Source: Notamacropus eugenii
Lineage: Eukaryota; Chordata; Mammalia; Diprotodontia; Macropodidae
Direction of reading: 5' to 3'
DNA length: 64,000 bases
NCBI RefSeq assembly: GCF_028372415.1
Contig: NC_092879.1
Location: forward strand, 97,593,067-97,657,066
The notes under the pieces were generated by a model. It was given only the letters and a program-made list of their open reading frames with translations, was not told where the DNA came from and did no database searches. Below, in pieces: positions 1-26,095 of this stretch. The position numbers were made by a program, and so were the translations under genes. Within the stretch, counting starts at the first letter, position 1. The number at the start of each line of letters is the position of its first letter.

Positions 1-708
1 CTTCCTGTCTCCTGGCTGCTTTCTTACTGCCTACAAACATGATCGTGTCTCCCCCATCCTCAAAAGCCCCTGACTTTCTCCAATGACCCCCACTAGCAGC
101 CCATATCTCTCTTCCATTTGGAGAAAGTCATCTAGAACCTGCCACTTTCTGTCTTCTTCCTCTCTGCTCTGCTCTGCTCTCTGTAGTCTGGTTTCCAACA
201 TCAATCATTCCATCAAAAGGGCTCTCTCCAAAGTTGCCAATGATCTCTTAAATGCCAAAGTCAATGGCCTCTTCTCAATTCTCATCCTTCTTGACCTCTT
301 TTCACCCTTCCAACATTGTTCTCTATTCTCCCTGATATTCAGTTCTTTCTAGGACCCCAGGACCCTTTCTTATGGCACTGCTCAGTCCTGGATCTGTTAC
401 CACTGATCTGAGCACCCCTAAGGCTCATTTGTTGGATCTGCAGCCAGGTCAGGCCTGGTAACCAAGGGTATCCTACAAGATTCTGTCCTGCACCCTCTTC
501 TCTTCTCTTTCTATATTATTTTACTTGATGATCTCCTCAGCTCCCATGAAATCAACTGTCATCTCTATGCAAATGACTGTCAGATCGTTTGATCCAGCCA
601 TAACCTCTCTGCAAATATCCACTCTCACATCTCAAACCAAATGTCTTGTAGACATCTTAAACTCAACATATCCCAAACTGACTCTACCTTTCCCCTAACC
701 CTTCACCT

Positions 709-1010
709 AGGGTAGCTAGGTGGTGCAGTGGATAGAGCACCAGTGCAGGATCTGAGTTCAAATCTCACCTCAGACACTTGACACTCACTAGCTGTGTGAC
801 CTTGGGCACACTTAACCCCAATTGCCTCATCCTGGGTCATCTCCAGTCATCCTGATGAATATCTGGTCACTGGATTCAGATGGCTCTGGAGGAGAAGTGA
901 GGCTGGTGACCTGCACAGCCCTTACTCACTCAAAACAAAGTCAAGTGCAAGTCATGTCGGTATTTCTTTGATGACATGGTCTTCTTCGGCAACGAAGGAC
1001 AAACACACAC
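709..1010 (+). mobile_element. WSINE1-like tRNA SINE inserted in L2
   Basis: It has a tRNA-derived head (GGTAGCTAGGTGGTGCAGTG), a core with AGCTGTGTGACCTTGGGCA, and an RTE-like 3' end (TCTTCGGCAACGAAGGACAA) with an ACA-rich tail. Target-site duplications are AACCCTTCACCT (697-708) and AACCTTTCACCT (1011-1022), 11 of 12 identical. This SINE type is abundant in Australian marsupials. Confidence 0.85.
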
Positions 1011-1142
1011 AACCTTTCACCTTCTCCTAAATTGCATAGTACTGTTTAGGGCACCATCTTTCTAACCTCCCAGCTCCCAATCTAGGTGTCAGCCCTGGCT
1101 CCTCACTCTATATCATCCCTCACCCTGTTGCCAAGTCTTGTC

Positions 1143-1284
1143 TTTTTTGTTTTTGGAACCAACTGTGGTTAAGTGACCTGCCCAGGGTCCCACAGATGGT
1201 AAATGTCTGTGGCTGAATTTGAACTCTGGTCCTCCTGACCCCGGGGCTGGTGCTCTATCCACTGCACTATCTAGCTGCCCCCGC
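1143..1284 (-). mobile_element. Marsupial tRNA-type SINE inserted in L2
   Basis: It runs on the minus strand, with a T-rich stretch at the left and the tRNA-like head at the right. A perfect 12-base target-site duplication, CCAAGTCTTGTC, flanks it at 1131-1142 and 1285-1296. Perfect flanks suggest a fairly recent insertion. Confidence 0.85.
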
Positions 1285-1673
1285 CCAAGTCTTGTCAATT
1301 CTACTTCACAATACCTCTTTACTGTTCTCTCCTCTGACACAGCCATTACCTTAACACCTAGCCTACTGCAATAATCTTTGGGTTGGTGTGTGGGTCTCAA
1401 GTCTTTCCCCACTCTAGCCCACCCTCTACTGGGCTCTCAGAGTGATCTTCCTAAAGTGCAGGTTCTGCCATGTCAACCCCTTACTCAATAAAATCCAGCG
1501 GCCCCCCGCATTACTGCCAGGATCAAATACAAAATCCTCTGTTTGGTTTTTAAAGTCTTTCCCAACCTTTCCAGTCTTCTTATCTGTTACTACCCTTCAA
1601 GTCTCAATGATCCATTGTCACTGGGCTCCTTACTATTATTCACACAACACATTCCATCTCCTGACTCCAAGTA

Positions 1674-1963
1674 TTTTTCTAAATGTATTTATTTCATTAA
1701 ATACTTCCCAATTACATGTAAAAAACATTTTAACACAAATTGTTTAAAAATTTCAGTATCCAAATTTTCTTTTGCCTTTCCATCTCTCCCCCTGAAAACA
1801 CAAGCAATTTGATATTGATTATGTATGTGAAGTCATAAGAAACATATTTCCTTGTTAACCATGTTATAAAAGAAAAATAAAATGACAAAGTATCCTACAA
1901 TCTGCATTCAGCATTCAGTTCTCTGTCCAGACATGGAGAGTATTTTTCATCATGGGTCCTTTG
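1674..1963 (-). mobile_element. L1 3' end inserted in L2
   Basis: This is a minus-strand fragment of the marsupial L1 3' UTR of about 290 bases. The target site GACTCCAAGT is duplicated at 1663-1672 and 1964-1973. L2 sequence resumes immediately on the right. Confidence 0.8.
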
Positions 1964-2399
1964 GACTCCAAGTGTTTTCACTGGTTGTTCCCATGCCTGG
2001 AATCCTCTCCCCTCCTCATCTCCAACTCCTGGTTTCTCTGGCTTCTTCGACGTCCCACTTAAAAGCCTACCTCTAGAAGAAGCCTTTTTTCACCACCATC
2101 CCCTTCATGTTAGTGCCTTCTTTTCCAAGATGGCCTTCCTTTTCAGCTGTCCTGTACTTAGATAGCTTGGACTTACATATTTGGTGCGCATCATTCCTCA
2201 CCCATTAGAGAGCAGGGGCTGTGTTTTTCCCTTCCTTTGTATCTCCAGCTCTTAGCAGAGTGCCTGGCATACAGGAAATTACAGTAGTGGGTGTTTCTGT
2301 TGGTTTCTATAGTGTACTGCTGATTCATATTAAGTTTACAGTCCTTTAAACCCCCGTATCTTGTTCAGAGCCCTATCTTCCCCATCTTACACCTTAGGA

Positions 2400-3210
2400 G
2401 GTTGATTTTTTGTGTATCTAGGCGTAAGACTTTACACTTGGCCCTAATGGATATGAATTTGCTCTATTCTAACCACTGCTCCTGCCTGTCAGTATTCTTT
2501 TGGATGCCAGCTCTGTCAGTTCATGTGGTAGGCCCCGTCAGCTTGGTATCATCTGCCAATGCGGTGAGTGGATCATCAATGGTTTGAACTATTGCTGATA
2601 AAAATGTTAAACAGCAAAGGATCAAGCACATTTTATTCTTGGAGCAACTCTGGAGATGTCCTGCTAGACTGACACTGAACCATGAATGTGCACTCTTTGA
2701 GCACAACCAGCCAATCATTATGAATCCAATTGGATTATCATCCATTCTAATCCATGCCTCTTTATCAAAAGCTTTGCTAAACTCTAGGTAAACCCTAGCC
2801 ACAGAATGCTCCTCATCAATGAATTGAGGCATCCTGTTCAGGAAGCAAGGCTGGCTCTTTGTAATGAATGCTTCCCAGATTGGATGTTCGCCAACAAGCT
2901 TTTTAAAGATCGCTACCTAGATATTTTCATGAAACCAAGTCAAGGTCACTGGCCTCATTATACAGATTCTGTTCTCTTTCCTTTCGGAAAATCAAGAAAA
3001 CATTTACCCTTTTACAAGCTGGTTGGATCTCAACGACTTTCTATGATGTCACGGTCAAAAGCCCGGCAAATACATCTGCTAGTTCCTTCAGTGTGTAGTT
3101 TGTTGGGGCTGGCGACTTGAACTCGGTACTCCACCACTCTCTCTGTACTCATGCTGGGGTCCAACTTCACGTTAGCCATTTTTATTCTGTCTTTCCAGTG
3201 TGAGGGAGGT
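2400..3210 (-). mobile_element. Ancient CR1/L3-type LINE fragment
   Basis: On the minus strand, LEFSKAFDKEAWIRM-like sequence corresponds to the CR1 reverse-transcriptase block LDFSKAFDTV. The plus strand carries the familiar reverse-CR1 order: ATCATCTGCCAAT, GATAAAAATGTTAAACAG, AAAGCTTTGCTAAACTCTAG, and AGGAAGCAAGGCTGGCTC. It is heavily decayed, with stops and frame changes throughout. Confidence 0.75.
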
Positions 3211-4319
3211 GATTTTCCTTGGCAGAGAAAACAGAAAGGAAAGCTGAATTAAGCAGCTCTGCCTTCTCTGCTGACAGTCATCATTGCTCTGTCCACCCCA
3301 AGCACAATTCTTACTCCTCCTCTGCTTGTTGTTTTTCTCCCAATGTATCTTAACAAAAAGTATCTTGGTCCTGAGGCTCCCTCGCCAGCCTCAGGGCATT
3401 CAGGGCCAGAGCCCTTGCCAGGATTCACCTTCTCTTCCTTGTCCTTGCTTCCATCTTCTGCTCATATCTTTGGATAATTTAAGTTGGTTGGGGATGAGTT
3501 CCCTGTGCTCTCTACGTGGATGGAATAATAAGTACAGTCAAAAACAGAATTAATTTTAAAACTTCACTGTGGTGGGGATTGCTGGATCACATCAAAGGAC
3601 CATGGCAATTGGAGCAACCCACCTGAGTTCCATGTATCTTTCTGCAATGGAAAATGCCTGGATCCACAGAGGGCCCAGAAACACGGATTCTTTCCATTTT
3701 CAGGACAGCACTTTTCCTGAAAGGGGGGTATAAAGCACATGCAGAATTGCAGTGCCATTGGCTCTTCCTTAGGATAAATGGATCTCATGGCACATCTTCT
3801 GAAGCCTACAAGTTTTCTGAGCCACCAAATTCTACCAGCAGTGTGGAACTCCCTAAGGCCAATGTGTTCACCATGGACCCCTGACAGGGAAAGTTAATCA
3901 GCTATGGAATACTAGGTAAGAGGCTGCCAGGAAAATATTTTGAAATGTAGATGATCTGATCTACTAGTGCTCACCATAAGTACATGGAATGGAGACTTGA
4001 CTGAGTTCCAGGCCTCCCTAAGCCCCCCATGCTTGAAGGGATTAGGCAGGCATGTTTCCCCATCTCTATATATAAATCTATCTGGAGGAAAGGGCTGTAA
4101 GGTCAGTTTCCACTTTCTCTAGGAGAGTTGGGGACACAGTTGATTTCAGTGAAGACGTTGCTGGGAATGGCTTCCCCAACATCAGAATTTGTGTGGGGAG
4201 CTCAAGTCCATCAGCCTGATTTTCCTTGTTTTCTCTCTGCTACAGCCAAGGTTTACAGTACTAAATGGAGGGAGCTCCTCCCTGAAACCCTTCTAGGGCT
4301 CACAGTGCATCCAGGCAAT
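3211..4319. other. Stretch between repeats, no gene recognised
   Basis: It contains an open frame at 3654-3884 on the plus strand (76 codons) that could not be matched to any family, plus decayed sequence of unclear origin. No splice-flanked conserved exon was seen. Confidence 0.4.
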
Positions 4320-4720
4320 TTGATCTGCTTCTGCTACATTTGCTCCTCAGCATGCCCTGGGCCATGCCTGGAATGCACTCCCTCTATCGTCCTGCCTGTC
4401 AGATTCCTCCTCTCTCTTCAAGGCTTGGCTCAGCTCAGGTTTCACATGTCCTGGTGCCATGCCTCATTCACCCCAGCTGAAAGTGTGACCTCGCTCCTCA
4501 GATGTTCCTAGGGCCCTCTGGTCTCTCCAGGGGCCCCATGATTCTCTGCCTCACATGATACTCCTCCATGTGGATGCTCTACCCCTTCCCAACTCTACAT
4601 ACCCAGCAGAAGGTAAACCCTTTGTGGCCAGGGCTTAGGTCACCTTTTGTCTTTGGATTCCCACTGTGAAGAATGGTGCCTGGCACATGGCTGGCACTTA
4701 ATAAAGGCTTGTAGGATTGG
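4320..4720 (+). mobile_element. L2 3' end
   Basis: It carries typical L2 3' sequence: GCCATGCCTGGAATGCACTC near 4364, GTGCCTGGCACATGGC near 4676, and a final CACTTAATAAAGGCTTG. Non-coding and decayed. Confidence 0.7.
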
Positions 4721-5105
4721 CAAACCGGGATGAGTTGTCTATCAGAGGTTAGCATGACAGGCAGAAGCTCACTCAGTGGGGAGACAGTGAATCAAACTAG
4801 GTGAATTAACAGCCATTTTCATTCACTGTTTCTAGTGGAGTACCTTGTGATTTTTGGGGGGATTTTCCTTCATTGGACATCTCTGGGGGCACCAACTGGC
4901 AAGCTCTGCAGATTGTTGCTCAAAAGCCAAAAGGCTTTAAAAATCTCCATATGGGAAGCCAGGATACAATCCACGTCTGTCTGGCCACCACAAGTGTTCA
5001 GATGAGGTGCATGTACCAAAACACTGACACTAGCCAGAGCAATCCGAGTGAACGTTTACAAATGTTCACACAAGAAACTTGGGATCCATACTTAGATGTG
5101 AAAAA

Positions 5106-5111
5106 TTTATT
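5106..5111 (-). terminator. Poly(A) signal of the ALG13 short transcript
   Basis: AATAAA on the minus strand lies 128 bases past the ALG13 stop codon. A TTGTGTG-type GU-rich stretch follows within about 50 bases. Cleavage is expected near 5085-5095, giving a 3' UTR of about 150 bases. The position is inferred from the sequence only. Confidence 0.7.
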
Positions 5112-5238
5112 GAGGACAGGTCATACTACACAAACACACTAAAGAGAAGATTGGATTTCACTGCATTGTCTAGGAAGGCTTGTCTGTGTGTGTATCTCTG
5201 TGTTTTCAAATGAGTGAAGCAAAAAGGGACACTAGAAT

Positions 5239-18808
<13,570 letters not shown>

Positions 18809-18846
18809 AGCCACAATCTGTGAGCCAGCCTCAGAGCGGCCGGACG

Positions 18847-18854
18847 TGACGTCA
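18847..18854. promoter_or_regulatory. CRE/ATF palindrome
   Basis: A perfect TGACGTCA sits 39 bases upstream of the ALG13 ATG, so it is probably in the core promoter or just inside the 5' UTR. CREB/ATF binding is inferred from the motif alone. Confidence 0.6.
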
Positions 18855-19149
18855 TACGCCGGCGGCTCTGGCCCCACCCTGCTCACTGCGCAGGCGTCCC
18901 TAGAGCCCAGTAAGCCAATGAGCTGCTAACAACAAAGCCTTCCCGGCGGCGTCGGCGGCGTTGCCGGAAGTACCTCGGGGGCGGGGGAGCGTCCTCACTC
19001 ACTCTGGGACCCCTCCTCCCTCCAGCCAATGGAGCCGTCGTATCGCGACATTTTGTGTGAATTATAGATAGCCAATATGGAGCCGGGGGGGTTCTGCTGT
19101 TTTCGTTCCGCCTCTCCCCCAATAACGCCTTCCTCCTTTGTATCCTTGG

Positions 19150-19570
19150 GGCCCCACCAGAGAGGTCATCTACGACAACCCCTTCCTTTTAACACATAGG
19201 GAAACTGAGGCCCAGGGAGACCAAGCCAAGCTCACGCTGCTGTTTAGCGCTGGAGCAAACAGGCAGGTCCCTGGGGGTCAAAGCCAGCTTCTACCTTTCT
19301 AGATAAACCCGTTTTTGGAACAGCAGGCATAATGTTGCGTGGTATTACACCCATCTAACCATTCACCAACTGTGGTTTCTGGGTTGGAGCTGTTACAAAT
19401 AAAGCAACTGAATATTTTTGTACAGAGTGGTCTTTTTTCGGTGAGGGCCCTGACTTTCATTCCTGTGTTAACCCTCAGAGACTACCCAGAAGTACTTATG
19501 GGCTGCCCCCCTCCACCCCCACCCCCCATGATGACAATCTGCTTCAGTTCATTCCTTACTGACTAGCATA
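19150..19570. other. Right flank of the ALG13 promoter, decayed repeats
   Basis: A MIR-like piece (GGGAAACTGAGGCCCAGGGA near 19200) is followed by a short minus-strand L1 3' fragment (about 19325-19450). A C-rich stretch lies near 19505-19530. No divergent first exon with a convincing donor was recognised. Confidence 0.5.
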
Positions 19571-19679
19571 CCTAACCCTAACCCCCTCAGATGCCATTAC
19601 CCAAACTAGGTTCCATTCCCCAGCCCACCCCCACCGCCTTCTCCTTCATTCCCATCCCCTTCCCATCCCCTTCAATCTC

Positions 19680-19681
<2 letters not shown>

Positions 19682-19722
<41 letters not shown>
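19682..19722. repeat. (CA)n microsatellite
   Basis: About 20 uninterrupted CA units lie at the start of an L2 copy. Confidence 0.95.
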
Positions 19723-19723
<1 letters not shown>

Positions 19724-19729
19724 AGCCCT

Positions 19730-21200
19730 CTACTATGCTCCCTGAAATGTTTGTTCCCTCCATTAGTAATAAACCTTTTCCTTTTTCATCTCTTCCATCT
19801 TGTACTCACTGAACCCCAGTTCTCTCCTCATGACAAGACCTCCTTGGCCACCCTTTGGAACACTGATTTCTTTTTCAATCATTGCTACCCACACCTCCCC
19901 CAAATTCATCAACCATGCTAGGGTGATAAGAATATTCCTTGTTCCCCATCACTACTTCCAAGTATTCTACTATTATCACTCAGGAACCTTTCCTCTTCTG
20001 AGGCTTATTCAATCCATATTTATCACCCAATTAACATTCTGGTGGCTATTGCCTACCAGCTCAACTTCAGGGTTATTCAGGAGGGATCGGCAATCCCTCC
20101 ACCCCTCAAATTTCTCCCAGGGCATTACCCATTTCCCTTCCCCATCTAGACCCTTGGGTGAACTAACTCTGTACTACACTCCTTTGTCCCTTTTCCCCTT
20201 ATGCTCTTGCTAATCTTGCCCTGCCCAGCCCCAGCCTAGATCACTCCCACCAAACTCCTCTCTCACGCCTATTCATGCTGCTGAACAAAGCTGGAGTAAA
20301 TCACAAAACCACACTAAATGGTTTCCTAAACATACTAACATACTAAACTATGTCACATAGTCTCAGCTGGGTCATCACTCCAACACGGCCATCCTTTTGT
20401 ACTTCTCTAATAAATTCACTATCCCACTCACTACCATGAATATTCCAAATCATTTCACCCCTCCCCAAGTCTCCCATACCTCTCCCTTCACCTCACCCTC
20501 TTAGCTAAGAACCTTGCCTCATCTTCCACTGAAAAAACCTGGGTCATTTGCCAAGAGCTCCCTCTCCTCCCCTGCTCATCTCACATCATTCCAATGCCTT
20601 CTCTTATTGCTACTTCCTTTACTCCTCTCTCACATGGAGTCTTTCTTGCCAAGGCCAGCATGCACAAGGAATCCTATTCCACTCCATCTTCTCCAGAACA
20701 TTCCCCCCTACCAGCCCCACTCTCTCATTAATCTTATCTCCCCCTTAATCTACTACATGCTTCCCTGCTGCCTATGAACATGCCCATGTCTCCCCCATTC
20801 TTACAAAATTCTCAGTGGATCTATCTATCCCCATTTCATTTCCTGTTTCTCATCCCTTTCATGGATAAACTCCTTGAGAAAACCACCTACAATTGGTAGC
20901 TTGACTTCCTTTCCTCTTACTCTTTCCTTGACACTCTATAGACTAGTTTCTGACCTTCTCAGTCAATTGGAACTGCCCTTTCCCAAGTTACCAATCATCT
21001 CTTAATGACCTTTTCTCAATATTCATCCTTTTTGACCTCTCTGAAGTTTCTAACACTGCCAATCACCCTCATACCCTGAATGCTCTCTTCTTTAGGTTAG
21101 CATGACACTGCTCTCCTGGTTTTCCTCCTACCTAGCAGACCACTCCTTCTCAGTCTCCATGGAGGACTACACATTCTTCTCTGCTCCTAGAGATAAGTGT
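19730..21200 (+). mobile_element. L2 LINE ORF2 fragment
   Basis: Degenerate L2 reverse-transcriptase sequence. Near 21108 the frame reads LLSWFSSYLADHSFSVS, a standard L2 block, and near 20760-20800 the sequence parallels the opening bases of this window. It explains the pyrimidine-rich open frames here. Confidence 0.75.
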
Positions 21201-23180
21201 CAGTTCCTTATAAATCATGGATGTCACACCTTTGTCTATTACATTCACTTCAATATTTTCCCTCAATCTGTCTCTTTTCATTTCAAAGACACTGCTCTTC
21301 ATTGTGCAAAGCCCTTTATCATATGTAATCCAACTCATACAGGTGTTCTCCAATGGTTTCTTCTCTTTGATTGATAAAAAAACTCCCTCCTCTCCAATTT
21401 AATCCAACAAGCATTTCTTAAATGCATACTATTTGCAAAGCAATGTGCTGAACTCTGCAGATACAGACTGTAAAGAAAAACAGTCACAATATTGCATATT
21501 GCCCAAAGAACATGCAAGGTTTTTATGACTTCAAAATGCAAATAACAAAGATGCTTTGATTTTCTTGTGTGTGTATTGTGTGAGATAGGAGTCCAAACCA
21601 ATATATCGCCATAAAACCAGAAACATATCATTTTCAACACTGAATTTTCCTAAAATTATTTCACAAGCTGTAGAGAGAAAGCCACACAAACCAGGAAATG
21701 CTTTTTATCAAAGTAAAAGCAAATTGTGATTGTAAGCTAGTTCCCTTAATCACACATGGAATTCTATTAGTTACAGTGAATAAGAAAAGATGACCGATCC
21801 ACCTCATTTCTCAATTTCATGACTTTTAAAGAGAATAGATTGTTTATAATGTTAACCCTCTGTTGGGTAAAAGTTTAACCATTCAAACTAAAAATAACAC
21901 TACTTCTGATAAAAGAAAACTATTGACTAAAATATACTTTCAGACACTGCTCTGTAAGCTGATGTGGAAGAGACATCATTCTAAAATCAACTTGGTGGAG
22001 GTAACATTTGAAAAATTTGGAAGATCAGAGCTATAAGATCTCTTGAAAATTTTCTTCACTGAATTTTTGCAGTGATTGTACACATAAAATATTTACCCTG
22101 GGCACATTGCCATAACCATTATTTTTATATGAGCACGTATGCTATCAAGCTCTCTAGAAGAGAGTTTACACTCATTCTCCAAAAGGAATCATAAACAAAA
22201 GTGACAGCTCCCAAGTTGTGGGCAGAAGGCATTGGAGAGGACCTCTGCGCAAACTCCTCCCTCCAATAATCCATCTGTCATTTTTATACAGCACTTTCAT
22301 AGACTGGTCAGAACTAAAAGGGACCTTAGAGATCTTGCCTTATTCTAGAGGTTGGAGAGAGTTGAAGTGACTTGCCCAAGGTTGCAAGGACGATCAGTGA
22401 AAATCTGAGCCTAATGGGACCACAACATCTCCGCCAATAAAAAGATAGCATTTCCGTTCTCAAGGTTTTCTTTTAGGGAAAGAAAAAATGTGGCCATCAA
22501 CTTTCAAATGCAAATGGATTTACCATTAAGTTGTATTTACTTGGGAAAATATCCTCATTCCCCCATATTAAGAACAGGAAGTGATTCATCTCCGTGTTTT
22601 CACCTGGGCATATAGTATGTTTCCTTTAACCTTTTGGTGCAAAGCAGACATGCAAATGACCACATTCCACATTTCATCTTGTACTTGTACATTTTCCGAG
22701 CTTTATGTATGTTGTCAAGTTAGGTCAATAAGTATTTATTTACCATCCACCATGTGCAAGGCACTGTGCTAAATACTAGGGATACTGAGAAAGGTAAGAA
22801 ACCAAGGAGTATAGTCCCAAATGGTCAAAAGGAAAACAATGGTTTTCTTGACCCATGCAGGCCATACCAGCTCTTTGCCCCTCTGTTGGTGGGAAACCAC
22901 CAGATGGCAGCAGACTCTGCTTGAGAATAAACTGATGAGAAGGACCCCAGCTAGAAAATGCTTCTGGAGTAGCCAGTCACTAAGTGGCTGCTGCCAGCTT
23001 GGATAGGGGTGGGATGGGAGGGTGGGGTCAGATGGGTTTAGCTGGGCCAGCTAATGTCACCCTGGCCAGAGACTCCTTCCACTTCTCAAAATGCCCAGTC
23101 TTCTCAGTCTGCCTGTCCCCAACCCTCTTGGAAGAGACCATTTCTTATTGCTCTTTTCCCCCAGTGTGTTGGTAAAACGA
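21201..23180. other. AT-rich intergenic sequence, no gene recognised
   Basis: Mostly AT-rich DNA with small L3/MIR-like traces near 22300-22400 and 22720-22790. Nothing here supports a coding exon. Confidence 0.4.
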
Positions 23181-23189
23181 TACAGAGCA

Positions 23190-23380
23190 AAATGTACCAA
23201 GGTTGGTGTCATTGGATCTTGGTTCAATTCCCAGCCTTGGTACTTATTACCTATGTGACCTTGTATAAAACCCTTCCCTTCCCTGGGCCTCAGTCTCTTC
23301 CTCTGTAAAGGGAGGGGGTCAGACAAGATGGCCTCTGAGGTCCCTCCCAGTCCTGACATCTATGATCCCCAGTCTCATGT
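23190..23380 (+). mobile_element. MIR-type SINE
   Basis: It carries a MIR-like core (TTATTACCTATGTGACCTTG) and a right end with CTCTGTAAAGGGAGGGGGTC and GGTCCCTCCCAGTCCTGACA. Old copy. Confidence 0.65.
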
Positions 23381-23389
23381 GATGGTTCA

Positions 23390-25140
23390 TCTTTGGAGAT
23401 TCAGTTCCATTTAGAGGCTGCATCCAAAGTGCACCATGTTCCTGCCTGAATCCTTGGCCTCACAGTGAGCAGAGAGAGGACTGTTGGGGATATTGCACAT
23501 GGCCCTTATTGAGTTCTGTTTACAAACAACCTACCCAGAGGTACCAATTAGGCGCTATGTATTGCATATCCATAGCAAATACCCCGTGTGTTTTTCCATA
23601 CAAATAAATCTGTGGTCAAGGAGAACCAGTTGCTGAGTGCTGGTTGGAGGTAGCAAAGCCTGGGTGCTGCTGAACGTTCCCAGAAGATGGCAGGCTGAAA
23701 TGTCCCTGTTGTACAGCTCGGGCCCCAGGCTGCTTACCCACCAACCACAAGGCAGCCTCAGTCAGCTGACCTTGCAGCTGGCAGAACAACAGGAAAGTGC
23801 AGGCCCTTGCCTGTGTTAAATTGGCCCCACCATAAGCTCAGACAGGTTGCCTGCTTTTATTCAATGACTACAGTAATTGAGGGCTTTATGCCTCCTGCAG
23901 GTTGGCTAAGCTCCCCTCAGTAACTGGAATAAATGCCGCTTGTTGCTCCCCAAGACTTCCCAAATGACCAGCTGACAAACTGCACTCTCAGTGGCTTACT
24001 TTCCTCCACCTGTAATTCCAGAGCTGCTCAGAAAGCTTAGGTCAGTCTGCCGTCTGCCAAATGACAGGACTGGATTCAGTGGCCTGTTCGGCCCTTTTCC
24101 ACGCTAAAAGGACTAAGTAAAGTTCACAAGTGCCCTTTGAAGGACTCCAGAGGGTCCAGGCAGCACTTCCCAAGGTCATACTGGTGTTCCAAGAAGAATT
24201 TTACAAGCTGAAGGCTGGGCAGAGAAGGGGCCAAGAAACCTCTCACTTAGAACAAGTCCTCCTCTTCTCCTGTCCCTCTGTGTCTCTCTCCCAACCCTTT
24301 ATTTCTTCTTTCAATAAATTGTGTTCCTCTAGCTCTGGGCTCTGCAGGCAACCAGCAAGTGAAACATCAGATGAAGTCAGAACTGATGCTGGGGCATCCT
24401 TGGAATTCTAGTTACCTTGAAAATCTTCCAAAGCTGTTCACCTCCAAGGCTGCCCTGATGAGGTGCTTGCTTCCTCTGGTTTGGCCGCATGGGCCTCATG
24501 ATTTTAGTACTCTAGGGGACCCCCTCTCCTGAAAGATCTGCTTGGCAACTTCTAGTCTAAGAGTTATCTGTGGCATGGAGGGTTAAGGTGACTTGCCAGG
24601 GTCGCTTGGCCAGTACTTGTCAGGGGAAGGACTTGAACCCAGGGTCTCCTGACTCCAAAGTGGGTTATGCCACGTTGCCCTTTTAGCCCATTCACTTCTA
24701 GTGGAAAAATCTCTTGGTTACAGAAATAATAGCAACCAAGTCTGCTTCTGCTGCCTGCCTCTGGAATTTAGAGGCAGGATATCGGTTGGTGAGGCTTCTC
24801 ATAGGTGTTTGAGGAAAGAAGAAGAAGTCAAGTGGACCTAGTGTGGCTGTCTCCTAGACAGCCCCTCCGCATAGCAAACTCCAAATGCCCCAGAAAGAAC
24901 TTGCTAACTTGCCTTGGAAGCCTGCTCCTTGCATTAGGGCCACTCGGTAGTAATGGAATGAGAGTTTTTCTCTGTGAGTCCAAGGAGTTTTAAAGTGATG
25001 AGTCTTGAGCTGTTTCGCTCACTCATTGTAATCCCTACATTTGGCAGCCAGAGCCTCTTGGCATGAGTGATTATGTGGTAACTTAGCATCCAGAGCAAAA
25101 AGGAAAGTCACTCTAAAGGCTTAGATCCGAAGGAGATTTA
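23390..25140. other. Intergenic stretch largely without recognised repeats
   Basis: Apart from a MIR-like piece near 24560-24690, no repeat family or gene was recognised. Some of it could be conserved regulatory DNA, but conservation cannot be judged from one sequence. Confidence 0.35.
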
Positions 25141-25149
25141 TCAAAGCCT

Positions 25150-26095
25150 ACTCCTCTTTTCTTTCTAGTTTTCAATATTTGCTTTTATAACATTTTAAGT
25201 TCTAAATTTTCTCCCCCTCCCTTCCCTGCCCCCTCCCCAAGATGGCATGCAATCTGATATAGTCCATATGTGTATGAACATATTCAACATATTTCCACTT
25301 TAGTCATGCTGTAAAGAAGAATTAGAACCAAAGGGAAAAACCACGAGAAGGAAGAAACAAAAAAGAAAAGAGAAAATAGTCTGCTTCACTCTGCATCCAG
25401 ATGCCAGAGCTCTTTCTCTGGATATGGATGGCATTTTCCATCATGAGTCCTTTGGAGTTGTCTCAGATCCTGGCATTGCTGAGAAGGGCTAAGTCTATCA
25501 AAGTTCATCATCTCACACCGTGGCTGTTACTGTGTACAATGTCCTCCTGGTTCTACTCCCTTCACTCAGCATCAGTTAACGTAAGTCTTTCCAGGTTTTT
25601 CTCAAGTCCACCTGCTTATCATTTCTTATGGAACAATAATATTCCATTACATTCATATACCACAACTTGTTCAGCCATTCCCCAACTGGTGGACATCCCC
25701 TTGGTTTCTAGTTCTTGGTCACCACAAAAAGAGTTGCTATAAATATTTTTGTGCATATGGGTCCTTTTCCCACTTTCATGATCTCTGGGATACAGACCTA
25801 GAAGTGCTAGTTCTTTGGGCATAATTCCAAATTGTTCTCCAGAATGTGTGGATCAATTCACAATTCCACTGACAATGCATTAGCATTCCAATCTTCCCAC
25901 ATCTTCTCCAACATTTATCATTTTCCTATTTTGTCACATTAGCCAATCTGATAGGTGTGATGTGGTACCTCAGAGTTGTTTTGATTTGCATCTCTCTAAT
26001 AGTAGTGATTTAGAGCATTTTTTCATATGACTATAGATAGCTTTAATTTCTTCATCTAAAAACTGCCTATGCATATCTGCAGACGATTCTTTACA
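25150..26095 (-). mobile_element. Marsupial L1 3' end
   Basis: The plus strand carries the reversed L1 terminal segment: ACAACTTGTTCAGCCATTCC near 25662, ATTCCAAATTGTTCTCCAGA near 25823, and TTTGATTTGCATCTCTCTAA near 25980. The T-rich left end marks the 3' tail. Confidence 0.8.

Larger units (their letters stand above)
1..2290 (+). mobile_element. L2 LINE (ORF2 end and 3' UTR), with three later insertions
   Basis: The sequence reads like the 3' half of L2. There are degenerate reverse-transcriptase segments (for example a CHLYANDCQ-like match to the L2 HLYADD block near 560-590) and the typical 3' end (CAGAGTGATCTTCCTAAAGT near 1438). It is interrupted by a WSINE1-like SINE (709-1010), a tRNA-type SINE (1143-1284) and an L1 3' end (1674-1963). 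It is decayed and non-coding. Confidence 0.8.

Noticed and set aside
3654-3884. A plus-strand frame with NGSHGTSSEAYKFSEPPNST and VELPKANVFTMDP.
   Set aside because: It looks protein-like but could not be assigned to any family, has no splice support and lies among old repeats. It may be an old pseudogene, but there is not enough to call it.
1-5000. Possible ALG13 long-isoform exons (OTU domain) left of the terminal exon.
   Set aside because: The minus strand was scanned for recalled long-isoform segments and nothing matched. L2, CR1 and SINE copies occupy most of it.
19563-19586. Two TAACCC-like units resembling telomere repeat.
   Set aside because: Only two imperfect units are present; chance is sufficient.
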